A DNA stretch of 64,000 bases, from NCBI RefSeq assembly GCF_007858445.1, contig NZ_VIGV01000001.1, positions 930,001 through 994,000 on the forward strand, given 5' to 3'. This document shows positions 10,337 through 18,573 of the stretch, one piece after another (the first letter of the stretch is position 1; the number at the start of each line of letters is the position of its first letter). Made by a program: the position numbers and the translations under genes. A model generated the notes under the pieces. That model did no database searches. It was not told where the DNA came from and saw nothing but the letters and a program-made list of their open reading frames with translations. The DNA comes from Tsukamurella sputi (GTDB lineage: Bacteria > Actinomycetota > Actinomycetes > Mycobacteriales > Mycobacteriaceae).

Positions 10337-10655
10337 CACCGGCTACCTGCTGGCGGGGATCGCGATCGCGGCGGCGGTCACCCTCGCGCTGCGGCTGGCG
10401 CCCTTCGGCCTCGCCTCGGCGCTGCGCGACTCGCCTCTGCTCGCCGACTTCGGGCGGTGGATGCCCGCGGGCGCCGTCGTGGTGCTCGCCGTCTACTGCA
10501 TGGCGCAGGTGGACTACGCGGCGCCGGCGCACGGGCTGCCGCAGATCGCGGGGGTCGCGGCCACAGCCGCGGCGCACCTGTGGCGGCGCAACGCGGTGCT
10601 CAGCATCGTCGCGGGCACGGCCGTGTGCGTCGCGCTGAGCTACGCACTGGCCTGA
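10329..10655 (+). CDS. azlD: AzlD family branched-chain amino acid exporter, small subunit
   Basis: The 108-residue protein has three to four membrane helices and the family feature of a long first helix (GYLLAGIAIAAAVTLALRLAPFGLASALR). AzlD works only together with AzlC. The ATG at 10329 lies inside the last codons of azlC, so the two are co-translated. Length is normal for the family (about 100-110 residues). Confidence 0.88.
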   Translation: MPSTGYLLAGIAIAAAVTLALRLAPFGLASALRDSPLLADFGRWMPAGAVVVLAVYCMAQVDYAAPAHGLPQIAGVAATAAAHLWRRNAVLSIVAGTAVCVALSYALA

Positions 10656-10676
10656 CCGTGCTGGCACCATGAACTG

Positions 10677-11420
10677 ATGCGCGAGGAGACCATCACCGCC
10701 GGCGACGTGCGGCTGCGGGTGCAGCACCGCCGCGTGCCGGAGCCGACCGGACCGCCGGTCCTGCTCATCCACGGCATGGCCGCGGATCACCGCACCTGGC
10801 GGCGCACCGTCCGCGCCCTGAACGCCGCCGGGCGCGACACCGTGACCTACGACCAGCGCGGCCACGGCCGCAGCGATCACAGCCCCGAGTACCTCCTCGA
10901 CGAGCTCGCGCAGGACGCGGAGCACGTCTCGCGGTACGCGGGCCTCGAGGAGTTCGACGTCGTCGGGCACTCCCTCGGCGGCCAGGCCGCGCTGCGGCTC
11001 GCGTGGCGCCTGCCCGACGGTGTGCGCCGCCTGGTGCTCGAGGAGATGCCGCCGGTCGCGCAGGAGGACTCGCAGCTCGCGGAGTCGATGGACCTGCCGC
11101 TCACGCCGCGGCGGGTGTGGCTCGGGATCAAGCAGGTGGTGCAGACACCGGGCGCGCTCTCGCGGTTCGACGGCACGATGATGGACTCGGTCTCGCCGCA
11201 GTTCCGGCCCGATCCGGCGTGGTGGGAGCGACTGTCGACCACGCCACAGGAGACGCTGGTGATCTCCGGCGGGCCGCGCGATTTCCTGCGGCCCGAGTAC
11301 CTGCGGCTGGTCGCCGACGCCCTGCCGCGCGGCGAGTACCTGGAGTTGCGGGGCGGGCACACGGTGCACCGGGAGGCCACCGCCGCGTTCGCGCGGGCCG
11401 TGCTCGACTTCCTGGCCTAG
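10677..11420 (+). CDS. Alpha/beta hydrolase
   Basis: The 247-residue protein shows the alpha/beta hydrolase triad: nucleophile Ser in VVGHSLGGQAA, acid Asp in SGGPRDFLRPEYL and His in RGGHTVHR. VLLIHGMAADHRTW supplies the oxyanion-hole HG motif and YDQRGHGRS is the usual strand-4 turn. The substrate cannot be read from sequence. It starts 21 nt after azlD on the same strand and could be cotranscribed. A strong hairpin terminator follows. Confidence 0.9.
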   Translation: MREETITAGDVRLRVQHRRVPEPTGPPVLLIHGMAADHRTWRRTVRALNAAGRDTVTYDQRGHGRSDHSPEYLLDELAQDAEHVSRYAGLEEFDVVGHSLGGQAALRLAWRLPDGVRRLVLEEMPPVAQEDSQLAESMDLPLTPRRVWLGIKQVVQTPGALSRFDGTMMDSVSPQFRPDPAWWERLSTTPQETLVISGGPRDFLRPEYLRLVADALPRGEYLELRGGHTVHREATAAFARAVLDFLA

Positions 11421-11432
11421 CCCGGCAACGGC

Positions 11433-11466
11433 GAAGCCCGCCCCACCATGCGGTGGAGCGGGCTTC
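11433..11466. terminator. Hairpin terminator between convergent genes
   Basis: GAAGCCCGC (11433-11441) pairs perfectly with GCGGGCTTC (11458-11466), and the inner CCACC pairs with GGTGG around a short loop. It lies between the hydrolase (plus) and the membrane protein (minus), so it can serve both. Confidence 0.8.
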
Positions 11467-11482
11467 GTCGTGGAGCGGCCGA

Positions 11483-12523
11483 CTACGGGGTCGGCGGTGC
11501 CACCTGGCCGCCGGAGAGGCGACGGTAGGCGTAGGTGATCAGCAGCGCGGCCAGCGGGCCGGTGAACAGCAGGCCGATGCCGCACAGGCAGGCGCCGACG
11601 ATCACGAGGAGGACCGCGATGATGTACGCGACGATGGAGTTGCCGATGTCGCGCTGGATGATCGCGAAGCCCTGCTTGATGCCCTCGATCGCGGGCAGGC
11701 CGCGGTCCACGATGACCGGGATCACGAACACCGTCAGGAACGAGATCACGATGCCCACGACGTATCCGAGGATCGGGATGAGCGCCAGGACGTTCGTCAC
11801 AACCGCGATGATCACGCCGGCGATGATGACCTGGCCGAGGTTGCGGGGCTTGAAGAACGAGCCGATGTCCACCTGCTTGCCGTCGGCGATGTCGAGCAGC
11901 CCGCTGTAGAGCGACGCGAAGACGATGGACGAGAGGACCTGCGTGATCAAGCCGACCAGCGCGAACCCGAGCATCGCGCCGACGCCCGTCGCGCTGTAGG
12001 CGAAACCGCCGTCGATCGACGTGGTGGTGCCGGTGAGCGACGCGACGAGGTAGCCCAGCGCGCCACCGACGACCGAGACCACCAGCGCGTACACCAGGAC
12101 GGCGACGACGAGAGCAAGTGCGTTCTTGCTGAACTTGTTCCAGGCCCAGGAGAAGGCGTCACCGATGTTGAAGGGCTGCTGGCCACCGAACTGCGGGCCG
12201 CCGAAGCCGCCACCGGGCGGGGGCGGGAATCCACCCTGCGGCGGAGGCGGGAAACCGCCCTGGCCGCCCTGCGGGGGCGGGAAGCCCTGGCCGTAGTCGC
12301 CGCCCTGCGGCGGCGGGAAGCCCTGGCCGCCTTGCGGAGGCGGGAAGCCCTGGCCGCCCTGCGGGGGCGGGAAGCCACCGGCGGGCGGCGGCGGGAAACC
12401 GCCCTGGCCGTAGCCGGGCTGCTCCGGGTGTCCCCCCGGCTGGTATCCGCCCTGCTGCGGATCCTGCGGGTTCTGCGGGTAGCCGCCCTGGTTGTCGCCA
12501 GGGTAGTTCGGCGGCTGCGTCAT
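11483..12523 (-). CDS. Membrane protein with a Pro/Gly/Gln-rich cytoplasmic N-terminus
   Basis: The 346-residue protein has an N-terminal low-complexity stretch (residues 1-110) built of repeats such as GGQGFPPPQ, followed by five to six membrane helices. The core resembles proteins of the DUF975/glycerophosphoryl-diester-phosphodiesterase membrane family (NIGDAFSWAWNKFSKNALALVVA at the start of the domain). The start ATG at 12523 is preceded by GAGGAG at proper spacing, which is itself inside an upstream alternative ATG at 12541. The function is unknown; Pro/Gly-rich tails of this type are common in mycobacterial envelope proteins. Confidence 0.75.
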   Translation of the reverse strand: MTQPPNYPGDNQGGYPQNPQDPQQGGYQPGGHPEQPGYGQGGFPPPPAGGFPPPQGGQGFPPPQGGQGFPPPQGGDYGQGFPPPQGGQGGFPPPPQGGFPPPPGGGFGGPQFGGQQPFNIGDAFSWAWNKFSKNALALVVAVLVYALVVSVVGGALGYLVASLTGTTTSIDGGFAYSATGVGAMLGFALVGLITQVLSSIVFASLYSGLLDIADGKQVDIGSFFKPRNLGQVIIAGVIIAVVTNVLALIPILGYVVGIVISFLTVFVIPVIVDRGLPAIEGIKQGFAIIQRDIGNSIVAYIIAVLLVIVGACLCGIGLLFTGPLAALLITYAYRRLSGGQVAPPTP

Positions 12524-12595
12524 GGTCTCCTCCTCGGACATGAACGATCCCGGCAAACCTACCAACAGGTCGTGACACACACCATAGGTGGCTTC

Positions 12596-13369
12596 TCAGC
12601 CGTCGTCGCCCCGGCGTTTCGCCTCACGCTCGGCCCGCCGGCGCGCGAACTCCTCCTCTTCGAGCCGGAGCGCCTCGTCGGGCGGGGGCGCCGCGCCGCC
12701 CAACCGTGCGGGTACCCAGTCCTCCCCTGCGGGAGCGGGGAATCCGCGCTGCGCGCGGTCGAGCGCCTCCGACATCGCCGATCGCAACCGGGCAGTCAGG
12801 GCGACGGGGTCGTCACCGTCGGGCCGCAGCGGCGCACCGACCTCCACGACGACGGGGAAGCGGTGCCTGCCGATGCGGCGCTGCGTGCCCTTGGACCAGA
12901 TGCGCTGCGTGCCCCAGACGATGACGGGGACGATCGGCACGTTCGCCTCGATGGACATGCGTGCGGCGCCGGACTTGAACTCCTTGAGCTCGAAACTGCG
13001 GCTGATGGTGGCCTCGGGGTAGACGATCACCGCCTCACCGGCTTCGAGCGCCGCGACGGCCTCGTGGTAGCTCTCCGCGCCGTGCTCACGGTCCACTCCG
13101 ATGGCGCCGCAGTGCTTGATCAGGAAGGCCATGATCCTGATCTTCTTCAGCTCGGCCTTGAGCATGTAGCGCGGCCAGCGACCGGCGCGCTTGGCGGCGA
13201 GCCCCGCCTCGAGGAAATCGACGTAGGACGTGTGATTGACCGCGAGCAGCACTCCGCCGGACGCCGGGATGTTCTCGAGTCCGCGGTAGTCGACCCGCAA
13301 TCCCTGCGCCCCGATGATGCTCTTCGCCAGAACCAAGACCACTTGATAGACGGGTTCGCGCCGCGCCAT
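12596..13369 (-). CDS. 1-acyl-sn-glycerol-3-phosphate acyltransferase (PlsC-type)
   Basis: The 257-residue protein has the acyltransferase blocks NHTSYVD (HX4D catalytic motif, about residue 45), the acceptor-binding YPEATISRS, and VPIVPVIVWGT. These enzymes acylate lysophosphatidic acid to phosphatidic acid at the membrane. The C-terminal 40 residues are charged and rich in Glu and Arg, longer than in E. coli PlsC. Start ATG 13369 follows AGGGGG; the adjacent GTG at 13372 is an alternative. It is followed by the Pro/Gly-rich membrane protein on the same strand, with a 72-nt gap. Confidence 0.88.
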   Translation of the reverse strand: MARREPVYQVVLVLAKSIIGAQGLRVDYRGLENIPASGGVLLAVNHTSYVDFLEAGLAAKRAGRWPRYMLKAELKKIRIMAFLIKHCGAIGVDREHGAESYHEAVAALEAGEAVIVYPEATISRSFELKEFKSGAARMSIEANVPIVPVIVWGTQRIWSKGTQRRIGRHRFPVVVEVGAPLRPDGDDPVALTARLRSAMSEALDRAQRGFPAPAGEDWVPARLGGAAPPPDEALRLEEEEFARRRAEREAKRRGDDG

Positions 13370-13427
13370 CACACCCCCTGCATTCGTCCCTTGAGCCGAG
13401 GATACGACGGCACGGCGCGGACCGTGA

Positions 13428-14069
13428 TCAGTACGCGACCGAGAACCGCTCGCGGTGGTGCGCCGGGGTGAGCACCTCGTCGACGAAGGCGATCGCGTAG
13501 TCCTCGCCTGAGATCTCGGAGTTTCCGTCGGCGTCCGTGAGCAGCAGGTCGCCGCTCGTACGGAAGGCGCCGCGCTTCTCGCCGGGATTGAAGGAGCCGT
13601 ACGCCGCGGCCGGGCTCAGGTAGAACCAGTCCACGTCGTCGACGGTGCGCAGGTAGTCGAGCGCGCGGTCGTGCTCCTGGGCGATCGGCTTCACCGCATC
13701 GGGGAACGACGGGGTGTCGACCAGCTTGGGGCCGCCCTCGGCGACCAGCAGGCTGCCGGCGCCGCCGACGACGCCGAGGCGGGCACCGGTGGCGCGTGCG
13801 GCGGTGACGAGTGCCTCCAGGGCGGTGGGCAGGTCGGTGCCCTCGCCCGACGGTGCAGCGGTCGGCAGAGCCGAGACGATCACGGCGGAGCCCTCGACGG
13901 CGCGGGCGACGAAGGCCGGGTCGGTCACGTCGCCGGCCTCGGCGGTCGCGCCCGCCGGGACCTTCGCGATGTCGCGGGCGACGCCGACGACCTCGATGCC
14001 GCGGGCGAGCGCCTCAGTGGTGATGTGGCCGCCGGAGTAACCGGAGGCGCCGAAGACGGTGATCCTCAC
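13428..14069 (-). CDS. NAD(P)-binding Rossmann-fold oxidoreductase (NmrA/YwnB-like)
   Basis: The 213-residue protein begins VRITVFGASGYSGGHI, a Rossmann GxxGxxG dinucleotide site, followed by a conserved ALPTAAPSG region. It belongs to the atypical short-chain reductase group whose members act as NAD(P)H-dependent flavin or quinone reductases or redox sensors. The GTG start at 14069 overlaps the DoxX stop as GTGA, so the two are coupled. With the HxlR regulator divergent from DoxX, a role in the response to quinones, aldehydes or disulfide stress is plausible. Confidence 0.85.
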   Translation of the reverse strand: MRITVFGASGYSGGHITTEALARGIEVVGVARDIAKVPAGATAEAGDVTDPAFVARAVEGSAVIVSALPTAAPSGEGTDLPTALEALVTAARATGARLGVVGGAGSLLVAEGGPKLVDTPSFPDAVKPIAQEHDRALDYLRTVDDVDWFYLSPAAAYGSFNPGEKRGAFRTSGDLLLTDADGNSEISGEDYAIAFVDEVLTPAHHRERFSVAY

Positions 14070-14500
14070 TTCGCCACCGCCTTCGAACGACGGTTGAGCA
14101 GGTGCGTATCGGCGGCGAGCGGGCCGTGCGAGGCGATGCCCACGGCGATCAGGCCGGCGATGAGCGCCAGGGGCAGCTCGTAGCCGCCGTTGCTCGCGAA
14201 GAAGCCGGCGTCCCAATGCACGAAGATGATCGCGCCGAGCATGTCGATGATGCCGAGCACCGCGACGATCGGCACGGCGAAGCCGATGATCAGTGCGGCG
14301 CCGCCGACGAGCTCGACGATGCCGGCGAACCACGCGGACAGGGTGGGAAGCGGGACACCCATTTTGTCGAAGTTGGCGGCGACGCCGTCCATGCCGAACG
14401 TGACGAACTTCTGCCAGCCGTGCGCGAAGAAGATGACGCCGAGGATCACCCGGGCGATCGTGGATGCGAGGCCTTGGCCCCGCTCGAGCTGTGCGGCCAT
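14066..14500 (-). CDS. DoxX family membrane protein
   Basis: The 144-residue protein has four membrane helices and the DoxX signature RVILGVIFFAHGWQKF at the N-terminus. DoxX-type proteins link to thiosulfate or quinone redox reactions and, in mycobacteria, to oxidative-stress membrane complexes. ATG 14500 is preceded by GGAG with 8-nt spacing, which favours it over a GTG at 14509. It is divergent from an HxlR regulator, the usual arrangement for redox-responsive DoxX genes. Confidence 0.88.
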   Translation of the reverse strand: MAAQLERGQGLASTIARVILGVIFFAHGWQKFVTFGMDGVAANFDKMGVPLPTLSAWFAGIVELVGGAALIIGFAVPIVAVLGIIDMLGAIIFVHWDAGFFASNGGYELPLALIAGLIAVGIASHGPLAADTHLLNRRSKAVAK

Positions 14501-14524
14501 GCGGACCACTCCGTTCTATTGTTG

Positions 14525-14600
14525 AAGCTTCAAGCGTGCGCTACCATAGAAGCACATACAAATCGTAAGCGCAATACATCCGTACGTGTAAGGTTTCCTC
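14525..14600. promoter_or_regulatory. doxX-hxlR divergent control region
   Basis: This AT-rich gap contains two dyads: TACAAATCGTA (TAC-N5-GTA, about 14554-14564) and TACATCCGTACGTGTA (TACA-N8-TGTA, about 14575-14590). HxlR/YodB-type regulators bind TAC...GTA dyads, so these are candidate operators for the adjacent HxlR gene. No experimental support is visible. Confidence 0.4.
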
Positions 14601-14936
14601 ATGGCCGAATTCGACGTCTTCGCGAAGAACTGCCCCTCGCGCGATGTCTTCGCGCACGTCACAGGGCGGTGGGGCGCCCTCGTCCTGGGACGGTTGAGCT
14701 CGGAGCCGCAGCGCTTCGGCGAGATCCGCCGCCAGGTGGAGGGCATCAGCGATCGCATGCTCACGCAGACGCTGCGCGCACTCGTCGACGACGGCCTGGT
14801 CACCCGGTACTCCGCCGGCACCAATCCGCCGCACACCGAGTACCGGCTCACTCCCGCCGGCACCGACGTGGCGGCCGCCGTGCTGCAGTTGGTGGAAGCC
14901 GTCGAGACGGCCATGACCACCGCGCAACGGTCGTAA
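14601..14936 (+). CDS. HxlR family winged-helix transcriptional regulator
   Basis: The 111-residue protein matches the HxlR domain end to end: Cys11 in KNCPSRDVFAHVTGRWGALVL, recognition helix region RFGEIRRQVEGISDRMLTQTLRALVDDGLVTR, and wing EYRLTPAG. The single N-terminal Cys in this position is the redox sensor in YodB/HypR-type members. It is divergent from doxX and probably autoregulates and controls it. A dioxygenase gene follows 28 nt downstream on the same strand. Confidence 0.92.
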   Translation: MAEFDVFAKNCPSRDVFAHVTGRWGALVLGRLSSEPQRFGEIRRQVEGISDRMLTQTLRALVDDGLVTRYSAGTNPPHTEYRLTPAGTDVAAAVLQLVEAVETAMTTAQRS

Positions 14937-14964
14937 CGCGCTTCCCACGCTCGAAAGGGATGCC

Positions 14965-15741
14965 ATGACCCCCATGCCCGCGCTGTTCCTCAGCCACGGC
15001 GCACCACCGCTCGTCGACGACCAGCGGTGGGTCTCGCAGCTGCGCCGCCTCGCCGCCGACCTGCCGCGGCCCGAACAGATCCTCATGGTCTCCGCACACT
15101 GGGAGGCCGCGCCACTCACCGTGGGCGCCACGGATTCCCGAGTGCCGCTCACCTACGACTTCGGCGGCTTCCCCGAGCGGTACTACCGCACCGTCTACCC
15201 CTCCCCCGGCGCGCCGGAGCTGGCGGATCGGATCGCGGCAATGGCACCCGACGATCAGCCCGTGCACCGGGACGAGCGGCGCCGGCTCGATCACGGCGCG
15301 TACGTACCGCTGACCGTGATGTACCCGGAGGCCGACATCCCCGTCCTCCAGGTCTCGCTCCCCACGCTCGAGCCGGAAGCCCTGTTCGGCCTCGGCCGCC
15401 GATTCGCGGAGCTGCGCGAGGAGGGCGTGATGATCATCGGCTCCGGGTTCACCACCCACGGCCTGCCCTTCCTCACGGACCCGAGCGCCGACGCCGTCGC
15501 GCCCGGGTGGTCCCGCGAGTTCGACGCGTGGGCGCACGAGCGCTTCGCCGACGGTGACGTGGACGGGCTCATGCGCTTCCGCGAGGAGGCCCCCGGCATG
15601 CCCTATGCGCACCCGCGGATCGAGCACTTCGCGCCGCTGTTCGTCACCCTCGGCGCGGCGACGGATCCCGAGGCCGCGCCCGAGGAGCCCATTGACGGCT
15701 TCTGGATGGGCCTGGCCAAGCGCAGCATCGTCGCGGCCTGA
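14965..15741 (+). CDS. DODA/LigB-type extradiol dioxygenase family protein
   Basis: The 258-residue protein has the class III extradiol (YgiD/DODA) pattern: ALFLSHGAPPLV, LMVSAHWE and LDHGAYVPL, whose histidines bind the catalytic metal. Family members cleave catechols such as DOPA. It lies just after the HxlR regulator, so it may be induced with the DoxX/reductase genes and remove catechols or quinone-derived products; this link is inferred. The start ATG at 14965 has GAAAGG before it. Length is normal. Confidence 0.88.
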   Translation: MTPMPALFLSHGAPPLVDDQRWVSQLRRLAADLPRPEQILMVSAHWEAAPLTVGATDSRVPLTYDFGGFPERYYRTVYPSPGAPELADRIAAMAPDDQPVHRDERRRLDHGAYVPLTVMYPEADIPVLQVSLPTLEPEALFGLGRRFAELREEGVMIIGSGFTTHGLPFLTDPSADAVAPGWSREFDAWAHERFADGDVDGLMRFREEAPGMPYAHPRIEHFAPLFVTLGAATDPEAAPEEPIDGFWMGLAKRSIVAA

Positions 15742-15751
15742 ACCGCCGGAA

Positions 15752-15925
15752 TCAGGCGTCGGCGACGTACTCCCGCCAGGCCGCGTCGCCGGATTCGAGG
15801 CGATCGACGATCTCGCCACCGTCGCAGCGCAGCAGCGCCACGACGACCGCATCGTCGGAGCGACTCAATACGGCCCAGGTGCCGCCGGAATCCTCCCAGC
15901 GCCACAGTTGGTCGAGCGGGGTCAT
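15752..15925 (-). CDS. Small conserved actinobacterial protein (57 aa)
   Basis: MTPLDQLWRWEDSGGTWAVL begins a 57-residue protein rich in Trp and acidic residues, with a central CDGGEIVDRLESGD. Similar small proteins with WxWEDSGGTWxVL and RCDGGEEVDR occur widely in actinobacteria without a known function. ATG 15925 was chosen because homologues begin here; a longer frame to 15994 would overlap the neighbour. The gene lies 16 nt after the DUF1801 gene and is probably cotranscribed. Confidence 0.7.
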   Translation of the reverse strand: MTPLDQLWRWEDSGGTWAVLSRSDDAVVVALLRCDGGEIVDRLESGDAAWREYVADA

Positions 15926-15941
15926 CGCCGACGGTGGGCCG

Positions 15942-16280
15942 TCAGGCGACGGCCTTCGCGACGAGTGCCGCGATCCTCGCCTCGGTCTCGGCATCGAGCG
16001 CGGTGATGTTCCAGACGATCGGATGCATCGTGGCGCCGTCCTCGAAGGCGGGGTTCACCGTCTCGCCGAAGCCGAAGGCCACGTAGGTCTCCCCCGGCTT
16101 GATGTAGCAGACGTCCTCGCCGCCGCCGACGTAGAACGGCAGGCCCCACCGCACGACCGGCTCGAGCCCGGGGGCGTTCTCGCGGATGATGGCGTGCACG
16201 CGCTCGCCGATCTCGGCGTACGGGGCGGGCATCGCGCGGAGCTTGGCGAGCACGGCGGCGTCGCCCTTCTTGGTGAACAC
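15942..16280 (-). CDS. DUF1801 domain protein
   Basis: The 112-residue protein matches DUF1801 (YdhG-like): an N-terminal helix (AVLAKLRAMPAPYAEIGERVHAII), the conserved PVVRWGLPFYV and YIKPGETYVAFGF. The fold is shared with a frataxin-like superfamily; the biochemical role is unknown. Start ATG 16280 is followed directly by the domain. A strong hairpin terminator for whichever gene comes from the tRNA side lies 65 nt upstream. Confidence 0.85.
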   Translation of the reverse strand: MFTKKGDAAVLAKLRAMPAPYAEIGERVHAIIRENAPGLEPVVRWGLPFYVGGGEDVCYIKPGETYVAFGFGETVNPAFEDGATMHPIVWNITALDAETEARIAALVAKAVA

Positions 16281-16344
16281 GAGGAGCCTCCTGGCGGTTC
16301 GACGGCGGTCTCCACCCTACGCGGACCCGCCACCCGGACAACGA

Positions 16345-16384
16345 GATCGGGCGGGGTTCTGATTTCTCAGAACCCCGCCCGATC
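16345..16384. terminator. Perfect 18-bp hairpin terminator
   Basis: GATCGGGCGGGGTTCTGA pairs perfectly with TCAGAACCCCGCCCGATC around TTTC. It lies 15 nt downstream of the tRNA-Ala gene on the minus strand and is the natural terminator of that transcript. Confidence 0.85.
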
Positions 16385-16398
16385 TGCGGTTTCCTCTG

Positions 16399-16471
16399 TG
16401 GAGCTAAGGGGAATCGAACCCCTGACCTCCTCGATGCGAACGAGGCGCGCTACCAACTGCGCTATAGCCCC
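16399..16471 (-). tRNA. tRNA-Ala (anticodon CGC)
   Basis: The minus strand folds as a complete 73-nt cloverleaf starting GGGGCTATAGCGCAGTTGG. The anticodon stem CCTCG/CGAGG encloses loop TTCGCAT with anticodon CGC (reads GCG, alanine). The T-arm has GGTTCGATTCC. The acceptor GGGGCTA pairs with TAGCTCC (one G-U) and the discriminator is A; CCA is not encoded. Confidence 0.96.
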
Positions 16472-16513
16472 TTGCGGAACTCGAATACCTTAGCAAGCTC
16501 CGCGGGCAAACTG

Positions 16514-17797
16514 TTAACCGACCTTGCGCTCGTAGGGTTCCCGCAGGTCAGCGGGGCGATCGAGGAAGTCGAACTCCTCGGCGCGGTAGCGCGGCAGGTG
16601 GTCGAAAGCAGGATCCTCGTCATCGATCTCCATGACGATGCAGCCGCCCCGGCGCAGGTGCGCCGGCACCCCGTCGCGCACCTCGGCCTCGCGGGCGCGC
16701 TCACGCCGCGCACGCTCGAGCCGGGCCATGCGCCGACGACGGATCTCGGACTCGATGCGCACCGTCCGGCGCAGGTAGGTCAGGTACACCACGAGGGCCA
16801 GCACCACGGCGCCCAGGCCGTACCAGGCGAACGGGACGTTCATCAGGCCCGCCCCCAGGGCGACGACGGCGAGCACGCCCAGCACCAGCGTCACGCGCTG
16901 GCGGAACCGGAAGCGCGCCTCGGTGAGGCGGGCGTCGTTCTCGGGGTCGTAGCCGCCACGACGACGGCGCGGCTCGGCCTCGCCGTCCTCGGCGGAGTAC
17001 TCGGCATCGGCGTACTCGTCGGCGAGCTCGTCGTCGTCGAGCTCGTCGTCGTCGGCGCGCGCGGGCCGGGCGACGGGGGCGAGCTCCTCGGTGAGCTGCT
17101 CGTCCGCGGGCACCTCGTCGACGTCCTCGTCCACGAACTCGACGGCGTCGTCGCGCGACGCGTCCTCGCCCCGGGCCTCGTCGGCTGGGAGCTCCGCGGC
17201 CGGGAGCTCCGCGGCCGGCTGGATCTCGGCGACGGGCTCGGCCACCGGCTCGTCGACGGGCGCGGTCACGCGCCGGACGATCGGCTCCGCCTCCGGCGCG
17301 GCGGCATCGCTCTCGGCCTTCACAACGGGCTTCGCCTCGGGCGCATCGAGATCGTCCAGGTCCACGACCTTCGCCTTCGCGCGCATAGCGGCCCGCTCGA
17401 CGGTCGGGATCGGGGTGGTGTCGCCGTCCATGGGGCTGGATCCGTGCAGGTCGTCGACGTCGGAGTCGACGTAGGCGTGCGCCTCGGCCTCCTCGTCGGC
17501 GAGCTGCGCGGCCTCCACGGCCCCGTCTGCCTTGCCGAGCACGATGCGGCCGTCGACGTCCTCGTCGTGGTCCTGGTCGGCAGGGGCCTCGTCGGCGCGG
17601 GCCTCGGCGACGGTGGCCGCGGGGCGGATACGACGGCGCACGGCGCGGGTGGCGGAGCCGCCGCGGTGCAGCAGTCGGGTCTTCAGCGTCGCATCGGACA
17701 CCTGGTTCACCTTGGGGTGCCGCGCGGCGAGCATCGGAACGAGCACCACCAACCACGCGACGATCAGCCCCACCCAGAGCAGTGTCTGCGGGATCAT
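16514..17797 (-). CDS. glpR: GlpR/SepX-like divisome membrane protein (Rv0996 homologue)
   Basis: This 427-residue protein has one N-terminal membrane helix (MIPQTLLWVGLIVAWLVVLVP), a long acidic, disordered middle (residues 60-300, rich in Glu, Asp, Ala and Pro), then two membrane helices (VTLVLGVLAVVALGAGL and FAWYGLGAVVLALVVYL) and a conserved C-terminus. Layout and position after galU-glp-rimJ match Rv0996 and corynebacterial GlpR, the membrane receptor of the gephyrin-like protein Glp that links to FtsZ and Wag31. A GGAGGGAG ribosome-binding site fixes the ATG at 17797. The name rests on layout and synteny. Confidence 0.8.
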   Translation of the reverse strand: MIPQTLLWVGLIVAWLVVLVPMLAARHPKVNQVSDATLKTRLLHRGGSATRAVRRRIRPAATVAEARADEAPADQDHDEDVDGRIVLGKADGAVEAAQLADEEAEAHAYVDSDVDDLHGSSPMDGDTTPIPTVERAAMRAKAKVVDLDDLDAPEAKPVVKAESDAAAPEAEPIVRRVTAPVDEPVAEPVAEIQPAAELPAAELPADEARGEDASRDDAVEFVDEDVDEVPADEQLTEELAPVARPARADDDELDDDELADEYADAEYSAEDGEAEPRRRRGGYDPENDARLTEARFRFRQRVTLVLGVLAVVALGAGLMNVPFAWYGLGAVVLALVVYLTYLRRTVRIESEIRRRRMARLERARRERAREAEVRDGVPAHLRRGGCIVMEIDDEDPAFDHLPRYRAEEFDFLDRPADLREPYERKVG

Positions 17798-17938
17798 GTC
17801 GGCTCCCTCCGGCAATCAGCGTGCACGGATCACATCCGTGTAAGTCGCCTTGAAGGCTATTTCACCAGGATGGATCAGCGCGCCCGACGCGCCGTAGCGA
17901 AACCCCAAAAATCTCAAACAGTCACTTCAGTCACACGG

Positions 17939-18568
17939 CTAGAAGCGTGCGCGACCCGAGCGCACCACCCGCGCGACCATCGAATCGGCGACCTCCTCGG
18001 CCGTGATCGCGACGAGCAGGTGGTCCCGCCAGGCACCGTCGACGTGCAGGTACCGGCGCAGCAGGCCCTCCTCGCGGAAGCCCGAATTGCGCAGCACGGC
18101 ACGCGATCCGCCGTTCTCCGGCCGCACCGTGGCATCCACGCGATGCAGGCCGAGCGTCCCGAAGCAGTGGTCGACGGCGAGCGCCACGGCCACCGTCGCC
18201 ACCCCGCGCCCGGTGACGCGCCGGTCGACCCAGTACCCCACCCACGCGCTCTGCAGCTGGCCGCGGGTGATGTTGCCGATGGTGATCTGGCCGGCGTAGG
18301 CACCGTCGACCTCGATGACCATCGGCACGATCGTCCCGGCCCGGGCCTGCGAGCGCAGCGAGGCGCACAGCGGGGTCCACTGCGACGCGGCGTGCCGGCG
18401 CTGCCAGTTCACCTCGCCCGACGGTTCCCACGGCTCCAGCTCCGCACGGTTGAGCAGCCGCAGGCGCGACCACTGACGGCCGTCGCGGGCGCGGATGGGC
18501 CGTAGCCGCACGACGCCCGCAGCCGTGGTGAGCGGCCCGAGTTCGACCTGCCAGTTCGCTCCGAACAC
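17939..18568 (-). CDS. rimJ: RimJ/RimL-type GNAT acetyltransferase (Rv0995 homologue)
   Basis: The 209-residue protein has the GNAT fold with the RimJ pattern: VRLRPIRARDGRQW at the N-terminus, GYWVDRRVTGRGVATVAVALAVDHCF for acetyl-CoA binding, and NSGFREEGLLRRYLHVDGAWRDH at the end. RimJ-type enzymes acetylate protein N-termini. It begins with GTG 18568, 5 nt after the glp stop, and is the third gene of the galU-glp-rimJ operon, as in M. tuberculosis. Confidence 0.88.
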   Translation of the reverse strand: MFGANWQVELGPLTTAAGVVRLRPIRARDGRQWSRLRLLNRAELEPWEPSGEVNWQRRHAASQWTPLCASLRSQARAGTIVPMVIEVDGAYAGQITIGNITRGQLQSAWVGYWVDRRVTGRGVATVAVALAVDHCFGTLGLHRVDATVRPENGGSRAVLRNSGFREEGLLRRYLHVDGAWRDHLLVAITAEEVADSMVARVVRSGRARF

Positions 18569-18573
18569 CGCGG

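Noticed and set aside
11003-13471. Very long plus-strand open frame (822 codons) over the region of the membrane protein and acyltransferase genes
   Set aside because: It is an antisense shadow of GC-rich genes: the product is Arg/Ala/Gly-rich without any domain, and the minus-strand genes show clear families, starts and ribosome-binding sites.
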